From Allosphingosinicella sp042666435 (lineage in GTDB: Bacteria; Pseudomonadota; Alphaproteobacteria; Sphingomonadales; Sphingomonadaceae), in NCBI RefSeq assembly GCF_042666435.1, contig NZ_JBHTDC010000002.1, forward strand, positions 434,001 through 498,000: 64,000 nt of DNA. Direction: 5' to 3'. The notes under the pieces are model-generated. The model was given only the letters and a program-made list of their open reading frames with translations. It was not told the origin of the DNA and searched no databases. Below are positions 24,772 to 34,683 of the stretch, in pieces; position 1 is the first letter of the stretch, and every line of letters begins with the position of its first letter. Both the position numbers and the translations under genes were made by a program.

Positions 24772-25773
24772 TCAGTCATGCATCTCCAGCACGATCTTGC
24801 CCACATGCTCGCTGCTCTCCATGCGGCGGTGGGCGTCAGCGGCCGCCTCCAGAGGAAAGACGCTGTCGATGACCGGGCGTATGCGTCCAGCCTCCAGATG
24901 CGGCCAGGCCTCGCGCCTCAATTCGTCCGCCAGGGCCGACTTGAACTCCACCGAGCGCGCGCGGAGCGTGGAGCCGGTGAGGGTGAGGCGCTTCGCCATG
25001 ATCGGCCAGAGGGGGATTTCGGCTTTGGCTCCGCGCTGGGCGGCGATGGAGACGTGCCGGCCCTCCTCGGCGAGGCAGGCGAGGTTGCGGGGCACATAGT
25101 CGCCGCCGACCATGTCGAGCACGACCTGCACACCGCCCGGCGCGACCTGCTTCACCGACTCGACGAAATCCTGAATCTTGTAGTTGATTGCGTGTGCGGC
25201 GCCGATCTCCAGCGCCCGGGCGCACTTCTCGTCGGAGCCGGCCGTGACGAGGACGGTCAGGCCGAACGCAGTGCCGAGCAGGATTGCGGTCGTGCCGATG
25301 CCGCTCGTGCCGCCATGCACAAGCACGGTGTCGCCCTCCGCCGCGCCGCCACGCTGGAACAGATTGCTCCAGACCGTGAAGACGGTCTCGGGAAGCGCGG
25401 CCGCCTCGATCATCGTCAGCGTCGCCGGAACCGGCAGGCACTGGCCGGCGGGCGCGACGGCATAATGCGCATAGCCGCCGCCGGCGACCAGCGCGCAGAC
25501 CCTTTCGCCGACGCGCGCGGGATCGACGCCCTCTCCCGTGGCGACGATCTCGCCCGCTATTTCGAGGCCGGGAATGGTGGGGGCGCCCTTGGGCGGCGGA
25601 TAGAGGCCCAGCCGCTGCATCACGTCGGGCCGGTTCACGCCCGCCGCCGCGACCTTCACGAGCAGCTCGCCGGCGCCGGGCTTCGGAACCGGCCGCTCGA
25701 CCGGCTTCAGCACCTCGGGCCCGCCCGTCTCGGCCGGGTCGATCGCGATCATCGTGGCCGGAAGGGTGGTCAT
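24772..25773 (-). CDS. NAD(P)H-quinone oxidoreductase (zeta-crystallin-like MDR protein)
   Basis: 333 residues from MTTLPATMIAIDPAETGGPE; an ATG five codons earlier is possible. AAAGVNRPDVMQRLGLYPPP is the MDR substrate-domain motif. DTVLVHGGTSGIGTTAILLGTAFG is the nucleotide-binding Rossmann turn, in the NADPH-preferring PIG3/QOR style. No zinc-ligand cysteines of classical alcohol dehydrogenases are seen. It should catalyse NADPH-dependent reduction of quinones or enals in the cytoplasm. Confidence 0.88.
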   Translation of the reverse strand: MTTLPATMIAIDPAETGGPEVLKPVERPVPKPGAGELLVKVAAAGVNRPDVMQRLGLYPPPKGAPTIPGLEIAGEIVATGEGVDPARVGERVCALVAGGGYAHYAVAPAGQCLPVPATLTMIEAAALPETVFTVWSNLFQRGGAAEGDTVLVHGGTSGIGTTAILLGTAFGLTVLVTAGSDEKCARALEIGAAHAINYKIQDFVESVKQVAPGGVQVVLDMVGGDYVPRNLACLAEEGRHVSIAAQRGAKAEIPLWPIMAKRLTLTGSTLRARSVEFKSALADELRREAWPHLEAGRIRPVIDSVFPLEAAADAHRRMESSEHVGKIVLEMHD

Positions 25774-25855
25774 TAAGTCACGCTCCATGCAAGAAATCTG
25801 GGGATATGTCGCGCATCCGATTGACACAAGCGGGTGTCCGGCGGACTCTTCGCAC

Positions 25856-26053
25856 ATGGATCTGGACGAACTCTTTCCGGACAAGCCAGGCGACCCGCTG
25901 ACGTTGCTCGTCAGGCAGGATCTCGATCCCTTTTCGGTCGACGAGCTCCACGCCCGCATCGCCGCGCTCGAAGGCGAAATCGCGCGGGTGAAGGCAAAAA
26001 TTGAAGCCGCCGTTAACCATCGCGCAAGCGCCGATGCGATATTCAAGAAGTGA
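25856..26053 (+). CDS. DUF1192 domain-containing small protein
   Basis: 65 residues: MDLDELFPDKPGDPLTLLVR, then QDLDPFSVDELHARIAALEGEIARVKAKIEAA, a C-terminal coiled coil. This is the standard DUF1192 form, common in alphaproteobacteria and of unknown function. A TTGACA at 25831-25836 could be its -35. It is divergent from the quinone oxidoreductase and upstream of clpA. Confidence 0.8.
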   Translation: MDLDELFPDKPGDPLTLLVRQDLDPFSVDELHARIAALEGEIARVKAKIEAAVNHRASADAIFKK

Positions 26054-26182
26054 AGGACGCGCGGAGCAACGTCCAAGGCGCTCCGCCGTTAATAAGGACG
26101 AGTGCTTGATGATGGGCCGACGCGGCACGACATTGGGGACAAGTTGCCCGTGACAGCCAGCGCGGGCCCTGAGGAGTAAGAT

Positions 26183-28504
<2,322 letters not shown>

Positions 28505-28592
28505 TTACCACCGCGTTGGGCTGCGCCCGTCTAGGAGTTGGCCAAATTACAGGCAAAATCTAAATTCCGGTGACACAATTGGATTCACCCGC

Positions 28593-28901
28593 TCACGCCG
28601 CCTCCAGCCGGGGGATGGCGTCGAGGGCATCGCCCAGTTCGCGTTCGGCGATTTTGAGGTCGTAGTTGCGCTGCATGTTGACCCAGCTTTCGGCGCTGCC
28701 GCCGAACATCCGTGCGAGGCGCAAGGCCATTGCCGGGGTGACGGGCTGCTTCTCGCCAAGGATGTCGTAGAGCGTCTGGCGAGAGATGCCGAGCAGGCGG
28801 GCGATCTCCGTCTTGGGGCGGCCGACGGCGGGAAGGATATCCTCGCGCAGCATCTCGCCGGGATGGACGGGGCGCAAGCCCTTGAGGAGCGGGTTGGTCA
28901 T
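28593..28901 (-). CDS. higA: HigA family antitoxin (XRE helix-turn-helix)
   Basis: 102 residues. RPVHPGEMLREDILPAVGRPKTEIARLLGISRQTLYDILGEKQPV is the hallmark HigA/VapI N-terminus with its helix-turn-helix. ALRLARMFGGSAESWVNMQ continues the XRE fold. It lies downstream of the toxin with a one-base overlap (toxin stop shares a base with this start), the reversed gene order characteristic of higBA. Confidence 0.9.
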   Translation of the reverse strand: MTNPLLKGLRPVHPGEMLREDILPAVGRPKTEIARLLGISRQTLYDILGEKQPVTPAMALRLARMFGGSAESWVNMQRNYDLKIAERELGDALDAIPRLEAA

Positions 28902-29179
28902 CAGTGGTAATCCTCCAGATCGACATCGACGGCATTCCTGCCATCCCAGCCGAATGTGATCCGCCAGTTGCCCGAAGCATCGACGGCATAGCGTCCTTTG
29001 TCGCGTCCTTCGAGGCCGTGGAACCGATAGCCGGGCAGGTTCATGTCCTCCGGCGTGATCGCTCCCTCCAGCCTGGCGAGTATCGCCTCCGCCCGGCGGA
29101 CATTCGGCACGCTCAGCTTCGACGCATCACCCCGTTCCGCCAACCGGCGCAGGGCTTTGCTGCGGAACGAGCGGATCAT
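28901..29179 (-). CDS. higB: HigB family toxin (RelE/ParE-like)
   Basis: 92 residues: MIRSFRSKALRRLAERGDASK, then PGYRFHGLEGRDKGRYAVDASGNWRITFGWDG. This is the plasmid-killer/HigB form of the RelE fold, which cleaves ribosome-bound mRNA. GNWRITF contains the conserved arginine region. It is the first gene of the higBA operon, with a probable operator just upstream (29197-29213). Confidence 0.9.
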   Translation of the reverse strand: MIRSFRSKALRRLAERGDASKLSVPNVRRAEAILARLEGAITPEDMNLPGYRFHGLEGRDKGRYAVDASGNWRITFGWDGRNAVDVDLEDYH

Positions 29180-29196
29180 GGGTGTAAGCTAGTGCC

Positions 29197-29213
29197 TGAC
29201 AAATGACCTGTCA
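29197..29213 (-). promoter_or_regulatory. Probable higBA operator/promoter
   Basis: TGACA (29197-29201) and TGTCA (29209-29213) form an inverted repeat 18 bases upstream of higB. Read on the - strand it contains TTGACA as a -35-like element. A third TGACAG half-site follows at 29223-29228. HigA-type antitoxins bind such repeats. Confidence 0.45.
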
Positions 29214-29305
29214 AGCACCGCCTGACAGTCTCCCCGTTGGACCGCGCGTCTAGCGACTCCGCCGGAGGGACGATAAGGTGGCGCCTCCGCAGCAGGAGTA
29301 CCGCC

Positions 29306-29935
29306 ATGCCCAGCCTCACTTTCTACACCAATCCGATGTCGCGCGGGCGGATCGCCCGGTGGATGCTGGAGGAAGTAGGCGAGCCCTACGACACCGTCCT
29401 GCTCGATTACGGTACGACGATGAAGGGCGCGGACTATCTCGCCGTCAATCCGATGGGCAAGGTGCCGGCGATCAGGCATGGCGACACCGTCGTGACCGAG
29501 GCGGCGGCGATCTGCGCCTATCTGGCCGACGCCTTCCCCGCCGCCGGCCTCGCTCCCCCGCCCGGCGACGAGCGCCGCGGCCCTTATTATCGCTGGATGT
29601 TCTTCGCCGCGGGTCCGGTCGAAGCGGCGGTGACCAACAAATCCCAGGGCTTTGAATCCGACAAGAAGCAGATGCTCGGCTATGGCAGCTTCGAGGACAC
29701 GATGAGCGCGCTGGAGCTGGCGATCTCGCGAGGCCCCTACATTTGCGGCGATCAGTTCACCGCCGCCGACGTTTATGTGGGCTCGCAGATCGGCTGGGGC
29801 CTGATGTTCGGTACGATCGATGAGCGCCCCGGGTTTAAGGACTATGTCGGCCGCCTGGACGTCCGCCCCGCCGCCAGGCGCGCGAACGAACTCGATGACG
29901 CCGCGATGCCGGCGAAAGAGGAGCAGCCGGCATGA
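29306..29935 (+). CDS. Glutathione S-transferase family protein
   Basis: 209 residues from MPSLTFYTNPMSRGRIARWML, preceded by AGGAG at 29294-29298. The N-terminal thioredoxin fold carries MSRG as the active-site turn and GDTVVTEAAAICAYLAD with the conserved TEA element. The C-terminal helical domain contains YICGDQFTAADVYVGSQIGW. It overlaps the dienelactone hydrolase gene by four bases (ATGA), so the two are probably co-expressed in detoxification or aromatic degradation. The substrate is unknown. Confidence 0.85.
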   Translation: MPSLTFYTNPMSRGRIARWMLEEVGEPYDTVLLDYGTTMKGADYLAVNPMGKVPAIRHGDTVVTEAAAICAYLADAFPAAGLAPPPGDERRGPYYRWMFFAAGPVEAAVTNKSQGFESDKKQMLGYGSFEDTMSALELAISRGPYICGDQFTAADVYVGSQIGWGLMFGTIDERPGFKDYVGRLDVRPAARRANELDDAAMPAKEEQPA

Positions 29936-30822
29936 GCGACGACATCCGGGACGCCGCGATCCGCCTTTACGACCGCTTCACGCATGACGGCATGGACCGC
30001 CGCGACTTCATGGCCCGTCTGACCAGGCTGGCCGGAAGCGCCGCCGCGGCCAATGCCCTGCTGCTCGGCATCGCCGCCAGCCCGGCCGCCGCCGCGATCG
30101 TGCCACCGGACGATCCGCGCCTCGAATTGCGCGACCTGGAATGGGAGATTTCACCGGGCCGCAAGATGAAGGGCTATGGCGCGGCGCCGGTAGAGGCCGA
30201 TCCCGGTTTGCCTTTGGTTCTCGTCATCCACGAGAATCGCGGCCTCAACGACCATATACGCGACGTCGCGCGCCGCGTCGCGCTCGCCGGCCTGTCGGCG
30301 GTCGCGCCCGATTTCCTGTCGCCGCTCGGCGGTACCCCGGCAGACGAGGACAAGGCGCGCGAGATGATCGGCACGCTCGATCTCGCCGCCGCCACCGGCG
30401 ACGGAGTCGCCATCATCAAATGGCTGAGCTCGCCCGCCGGCGGCAGCCGCAAGGTGGGCGCGGTCGGCTTCTGCTGGGGTGGCGCAATGGTCAATCGCCT
30501 CGCCGTCGCCTCGGGACCGGAGCTGCGCGCCGCCGTGCCCTTCTACGGCACGGCTCCCGATCCCGCCGAAGCCGTGAAGGTCGAGACGCCGATGCTGATC
30601 CACCTTGCCGGGCTCGACGAGCGGGTCAACAAGACCGCCCTTCCCTTCGCCAAGGCTCTGGAGGCGGCGGGCAAGGACGTCACCACCCACGTCTATCCGA
30701 ACGTCAACCACGCCTTCCACAACGACACGTCGGCGGAGCGATACGACAAGGCGGCGGCGGATCTGGCGTGGCGGCGGACGCTGGACTTCTTCGCCCGCCA
30801 TCTCGGCACGACCGCCGGCTGA
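29932..30822 (+). CDS. Dienelactone hydrolase family protein with twin-arginine-like leader
   Basis: 296 residues. Residues ~21-55 (MDRRDFMARLTRLAGSAAAANALLLGIAASPAAAA) resemble a Tat signal, suggesting export. The alpha/beta hydrolase domain has the triad C181 (GFCWGG), D229 (AGLDERVN) and H260 (YPNVNHAFH). This is the Cys-nucleophile form of the family. Related YghX-type enzymes are often exported in this way. It is coupled to the upstream GST by a four-base overlap. Confidence 0.85.
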   Translation: MSDDIRDAAIRLYDRFTHDGMDRRDFMARLTRLAGSAAAANALLLGIAASPAAAAIVPPDDPRLELRDLEWEISPGRKMKGYGAAPVEADPGLPLVLVIHENRGLNDHIRDVARRVALAGLSAVAPDFLSPLGGTPADEDKAREMIGTLDLAAATGDGVAIIKWLSSPAGGSRKVGAVGFCWGGAMVNRLAVASGPELRAAVPFYGTAPDPAEAVKVETPMLIHLAGLDERVNKTALPFAKALEAAGKDVTTHVYPNVNHAFHNDTSAERYDKAAADLAWRRTLDFFARHLGTTAG

Positions 30823-30839
30823 CCCACGTGACGAGAACA

Positions 30840-31841
30840 ATGCGATGGCTGGCCCTGATGGTCAGCAGGGGCTTCGGCGATCGCGGCCGCCACGCCGATT
30901 CCCCGCTCGCCATCCCGCTTATCGGGTGGCGCGACATCCTGATCCGCGTCTGGCGCAGCGCCAAGGCCGACAATCTCAACGTGCTGGCGGCTGGAATTGC
31001 CTTCTACGCTTTTCTCGCCTTGCTCCCGCTTATCGCCTCGACGGCGATGATCTACGGCTTCGCGAGGGAACCCGTGGAGGTCGTCCGGGATGTGGGCAAG
31101 CTGGTGTCGATCATCCCCGAAGCGGCGCAGGAGCTCGTCGCGCGGCGGGTGGTTGAGGTCATCACCGATCATCGCGGCAGCGGCCTGGCCTTATTCCTCG
31201 CGCTGTTGCTCACGCTCTATGGCGGCGCGCGCAGCGCGCGGTCGATCACCGCCGCGCTCAACGCCATCTACGGCGAAGGCGACGTGCAGCGCTTCGCCCG
31301 GCGCTGGGGCATTCCCATGTTGCTGGCGCTGGGCAGCGCCGCTTTGATGCTGCTGGCGCTCACCGCCATCGCTATCTTCGGCTATGTGGGAGAGATGCTG
31401 CCGGAGAGCGCGAGCCTCGAATGGGGCATAACGACACTGGCTTTCTGGCTGCTGATAGCTTTGGGAATAAGCGGCGGCAGCGCCCTGCTCTACCGCTACG
31501 CTCCCTCGCGCCGCCACGCGCGCTGGGCGTGGATTTTCCCCGGCGCTCTTGCCGCCACGATCCTGTGGCTGCTCGCCACCTTCGCCTTCGGATTCTACAT
31601 CGCCCGCTTCGGCCGCTACGACATCAGCTACGGCTCGCTCGCCGCCGTGGTCGTGCTGCAATTGTGGATCTACCTCTCCGCCTTCATCCTGCTGCTCGGC
31701 GCCAAGCTCAATGCCGAGATCGAGCGCCAGACCAGCGAGGACACCACCGTCGGCGCTTCCCGCCCAGCCGGCCGGCGCCACGCCGCATCGGCCGACGAGA
31801 CCGGTGAGATCCCCAGGATCGAGTTGGACCTGACCGAATAG
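30840..31841 (+). CDS. YihY/virulence factor BrkB family membrane protein
   Basis: 333 residues with about six membrane segments. NLNVLAAGIAFYAFLALLPLIASTAMIYG and ITAALNAIYGEGDVQRFARRWG, then YDISYGSLAAVVVLQLWIYLSAFILLLGAKLNAEIE, are the family core. The cellular role is not established; despite the old name it is not RNase BN. An in-frame GTG four codons upstream is an alternative start. A strong terminator follows directly. Confidence 0.88.
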   Translation: MRWLALMVSRGFGDRGRHADSPLAIPLIGWRDILIRVWRSAKADNLNVLAAGIAFYAFLALLPLIASTAMIYGFAREPVEVVRDVGKLVSIIPEAAQELVARRVVEVITDHRGSGLALFLALLLTLYGGARSARSITAALNAIYGEGDVQRFARRWGIPMLLALGSAALMLLALTAIAIFGYVGEMLPESASLEWGITTLAFWLLIALGISGGSALLYRYAPSRRHARWAWIFPGALAATILWLLATFAFGFYIARFGRYDISYGSLAAVVVLQLWIYLSAFILLLGAKLNAEIERQTSEDTTVGASRPAGRRHAASADETGEIPRIELDLTE

Positions 31842-31844
31842 AAA

Positions 31845-31870
31845 AAGGCCCGGCGTTTCCGCCGGGCCTT
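31845..31870. terminator. Rho-independent bidirectional terminator
   Basis: AAGGCCCGGCG (31845-31855), loop TTTC, CGCCGGGCCTT (31860-31870) form a perfect 11-bp stem between the converging YihY and BI-1 genes. A-rich sequence on one side and CTTCT on the other make it usable in both directions. Confidence 0.85.
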
Positions 31871-31897
31871 CTCCCCTTCCCAATTCCAGGACCGTGC

Positions 31898-32644
31898 CTA
31901 TTCGCGGCTGCCCATGAAGTTGAGGAGGAAGGTGAACATGTTGACGAAATCCAGATAGAGCGACAGCGCGCCCATGATGACGGTCTTGCCCATCATATCC
32001 GTTCCGGCGACATGGAAATAGAGGCTCTTGATACGCTGTGTATCATATGCGGTGAGCCCCGCGAACAGCAGCACGCCGATGAAGCTGATCGCGAGCTGCA
32101 TGGCAGTCGACTGGACGAACAGGTTGATGATCATCGCCACCAGCAGGCCGACGACGCCCATGATCAGGAACGTGCCGAAGCCCGACAGATCCTTCTTCGT
32201 CGTGTAGCCCCACAGGCTGAGGCCCGCGAAGCCCGCCGCTGTCGCGAAGAAGGTCATCGCGATCGATTCTCCGGTGAAGACTAGGAAGATCGACGCCATC
32301 GACAGGCCCATCACGGTCGCGAACAGCCAGAACAGCAGTTGCGCGGTTCCGGTCGACAGCCGGTTGATGCCGAAGCTCAGCACCATCACGAACGCCAGCG
32401 GCGAGAACATGATGACATATTTGAGAATGCCCGGCCCGCCGAGGATGGCGGCCGCATAGCCGCTGTTCGCGAACAGCAAAGCGACGATGCCGGTGAGCAG
32501 CACGCCCGAGGCCATGTAATTGTAAACCGAGAGCATATAGGACCGAAGGCCCGCGTCGAAGGCCGCCGTGTCGCGGCCGACGCCCGTCGTCCGGGCGGTC
32601 GGTTGCGGCGATGCTGTCGCCCGCGGGTCAAACCCGTTTGCCAT
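31898..32644 (-). CDS. Bax inhibitor-1/YccA family membrane protein
   Basis: 248 residues with seven hydrophobic segments. SYMLSVYNYMASGVLLTGIVALLF at the first helix, SFIGVLLFAGLTAYDTQRIK and ALSLYLDFVNMFTFLLNFMGSRE at the C-terminus match the BI-1/TMBIM family. Prokaryotic members such as BsYetJ are pH-sensitive calcium leak channels. YccA-type members interact with the FtsH protease. The start at 32644 (MANGFDPRATAS) has the usual soluble N-terminus. Confidence 0.9.
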   Translation of the reverse strand: MANGFDPRATASPQPTARTTGVGRDTAAFDAGLRSYMLSVYNYMASGVLLTGIVALLFANSGYAAAILGGPGILKYVIMFSPLAFVMVLSFGINRLSTGTAQLLFWLFATVMGLSMASIFLVFTGESIAMTFFATAAGFAGLSLWGYTTKKDLSGFGTFLIMGVVGLLVAMIINLFVQSTAMQLAISFIGVLLFAGLTAYDTQRIKSLYFHVAGTDMMGKTVIMGALSLYLDFVNMFTFLLNFMGSRE

Positions 32645-32742
32645 TTCAAACTTCTCCTTTGACGGCGAAATCCTCGCCGTTGCCCAGCAATATCGTGTGA
32701 ATCGCTCTCGCATTCAAGGAAAACCGGAGGGGCTCGCCGGCG

Positions 32743-32811
32743 CGTCACCCCGGCGAAGGCGGGGGCCCAGTCCGGCGATTGACGCTGGACCCCGACTTTC
32801 GCCGGGTTACA
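32743..32811. repeat. Paired REP-like repeats in opposite orientation
   Basis: GTCACCCCGGCGAAGGCGGG at 32745-32764, ending GGCCCAG, is followed by CTGGACCCCGACTTTCGCCG in inverted order up to 32811. Together they form a cruciform-like pair between the BI-1 gene and thpR. It belongs to the same family as 24679-24706. Confidence 0.65.
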
Positions 32812-32820
32812 TTGGTGGGC

Positions 32821-33354
32821 ATGCACCGCCTGTTCGTAGCGATCCGGCCGCCGCGCGCGATTCGCGATCAGCTTCTCGCGCTGATGGGCGGCGTTCGCGG
32901 CGCGCGCTGGCAGTGCGACGACCAGCTCCACCTCACCTTGCGCTTCATCGGCGAAGTCGACCGCCACCTGGCCGAGGACGTCCATGCCGCCCTCGGCGCG
33001 ATCCATCATCCGCGCTTCGAAGTGGCGCTGAGCGGCATCGGCGGGTTTGAGCGTCGCGGGCAGCCGCACGCTTTGTGGGCCGGCGTCGCGCCGCATGAGC
33101 CGCTGAAGGCGCTCCACAAGAAGATCGACCAGGCGCTCGGCCGCGCCGGCATCGGACCGGACGAACGCGCCTATCTGCCGCACATCACGCTGGCGCGCCT
33201 CAACCGCTCTTCGGGACCCGTGGCGGGCCTGCTGGAGGAAGCCGGCGGCGTCACCAGCCCGCTTTTTGTCGTCGACGGCTTCTCGCTCTACGAAAGCCAG
33301 CTGACACCGGAGGGCGCGATCTATTCGGTGGTCGAGAGATTCCGGCTCGACTGA
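32821..33354 (+). CDS. thpR: RNA 2',3'-cyclic phosphodiesterase
   Basis: 177 residues beginning MHRLFVAIRPPRAIRDQLLAL. The two HxTx motifs of the 2H phosphoesterase superfamily are HLTL (37-40) and HITL (121-124), with LRFIGE after the first. The enzyme opens 2',3'-cyclic phosphates on RNA ends. It converges on the fructosamine kinase gene with a 34-base overlap. Confidence 0.9.
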   Translation: MHRLFVAIRPPRAIRDQLLALMGGVRGARWQCDDQLHLTLRFIGEVDRHLAEDVHAALGAIHHPRFEVALSGIGGFERRGQPHALWAGVAPHEPLKALHKKIDQALGRAGIGPDERAYLPHITLARLNRSSGPVAGLLEEAGGVTSPLFVVDGFSLYESQLTPEGAIYSVVERFRLD

Positions 33355-34148
33355 TCCAGCAGCCGTTCCACCATAGCCGCATAGCCCGCGCCGAACAGCC
33401 GCAGGTGCACCAATGCGGGAAAGAGCTGATAGATCGGGCGCCGTTCCTCCCAGCCCGGCTCCAGCGGCCCATAGGCTTCCCAAAATTCGGGCGGCGGCGA
33501 CCCGAACAGGGTCAGCATCGCGAGGTCCACTTCGCCATGGCCGTAATAGCAAGCGGGATCGATCAGCGCGGCGAGTTTGCCGCCGGCGACGAGGATGTTG
33601 CCGCTCCACAGGTCGCCATGGAGGAAGGCAGGTGGAGGGTCTGGTGGAACCAGCTCCGCCATCCGCCGCGCCACCGCCTCGACGCGCTCGCGCCAGGGCC
33701 GGTCCAATATGCTCGCGGTCGCCACCAGCCGCTGCTCCGCCCAGAAGCCCGGCCAGTCGCTCCGCTGACGATTGTCGAGCTCGACCGTGCCGAGCCGGTG
33801 ATCCACGGGCCAGCCATACGTCTCACCCCTCCGCTCGTGCAGCCGCCGCAGCGCCGCTCCGATATCGGCCCAGGCGAGCGGGCTGAACAATTCATCATTC
33901 TCGACATGTTCGAGCAGCAATACGCCGTCATGCTCGCCCTCGACCATCGGCACCGGGGCGCCCGCGCCAGCCAGGGACCGAAGCATCGCCGCTTCGGTGC
34001 CGATGCCCGCGCCTCCCTTGGCCACCGTGCAACGTCCGTCGGGGCGTCGAAGCAGCAACACCTCCGACAAGTCCCCGCCCGCCAGCCGCTCCAGCCGATC
34101 CTCGGCGACCCCGAGAAGGTTCGCGACCTTGCGGGCGAAAGAGGTCAT
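33321..34148 (-). CDS. Fructosamine kinase family protein
   Basis: 275 residues. GGDLSEVLLLRRPDGRCTVAKGG is the N-lobe, PAFLHGDLWSGNILVAGGK the catalytic loop (HGDLWxGN), and ALIDPACYYGHGEVDLAML the metal-binding DxD-like motif. These are the signatures of fructosamine/ketosamine-3-kinases, which phosphorylate glycated amines for repair. It is coupled to the downstream phosphatase-family gene by a four-base overlap, an arrangement known for ketosamine kinases and low-molecular-weight phosphatases. Confidence 0.88.
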   Translation of the reverse strand: MTSFARKVANLLGVAEDRLERLAGGDLSEVLLLRRPDGRCTVAKGGAGIGTEAAMLRSLAGAGAPVPMVEGEHDGVLLLEHVENDELFSPLAWADIGAALRRLHERRGETYGWPVDHRLGTVELDNRQRSDWPGFWAEQRLVATASILDRPWRERVEAVARRMAELVPPDPPPAFLHGDLWSGNILVAGGKLAALIDPACYYGHGEVDLAMLTLFGSPPPEFWEAYGPLEPGWEERRPIYQLFPALVHLRLFGAGYAAMVERLLDQSSRNLSTTE

Positions 34149-34609
34149 CGCCCCGCGATCTTGCGCGCGAGGCCTTTCGCACCCTCCATCACGTCCGCCC
34201 AGGCGGCGTCGAAATGCTCTTCCTCGCCATAATAAGGATCGGCGACCGCCTGCCCTTCGCGGCCTTCGACATGGTCGAGGAGCAGCGACAATTCCGCCTT
34301 CGCGCCGGCGGGCCGCATCGCCTCCAGGTCGGCGAGGTTCTGGGCATCGAGCGCGACGATGTGATCGAAGCGATGGAAGTCCTGCGGGCCTACCTGCCGC
34401 GCACGCAAGCCGGAGATATCGACGCCGTTCCTCCTGGCCACCGCCGCCGCGCGCGGATCAGGAGCATGGCCGATATGCCAGTCCCCGGTCCCAGCCGAAT
34501 CCACCTCGACCTCCAACCCCAGCCGCTCCGCCTCGCCGCGCAGCGCCGCCTCGGCGAGGGGCGAGCGGCAGATATTGCCGAGGCACACGAACAGCACCGA
34601 CTTTCCCAT
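34145..34609 (-). CDS. Low molecular weight protein-tyrosine-phosphatase family
   Basis: 154 residues from MGKSVLFVCLGNICRSPLAEA; the P-loop C9-x5-R15 is intact. The general acid loop is VADPYYGEEEHFD. The fold includes HIVALDAQNLADL. It acts on phosphotyrosine or on phosphorylated small molecules. Its overlap with fructosamine kinase suggests it may handle fructosamine-6-phosphate-type protein repair or simply share a promoter. An upstream in-frame extension of 20 residues is not conserved in character. Confidence 0.9.
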   Translation of the reverse strand: MGKSVLFVCLGNICRSPLAEAALRGEAERLGLEVEVDSAGTGDWHIGHAPDPRAAAVARRNGVDISGLRARQVGPQDFHRFDHIVALDAQNLADLEAMRPAGAKAELSLLLDHVEGREGQAVADPYYGEEEHFDAAWADVMEGAKGLARKIAGR

Positions 34610-34683
34610 AAGGTAAACCTTGTTGCCAAAGCGCCTTCCTCTGCTAGCCCTGTCACAAGGGCGATTCAATCGGGAGGCAGGGC

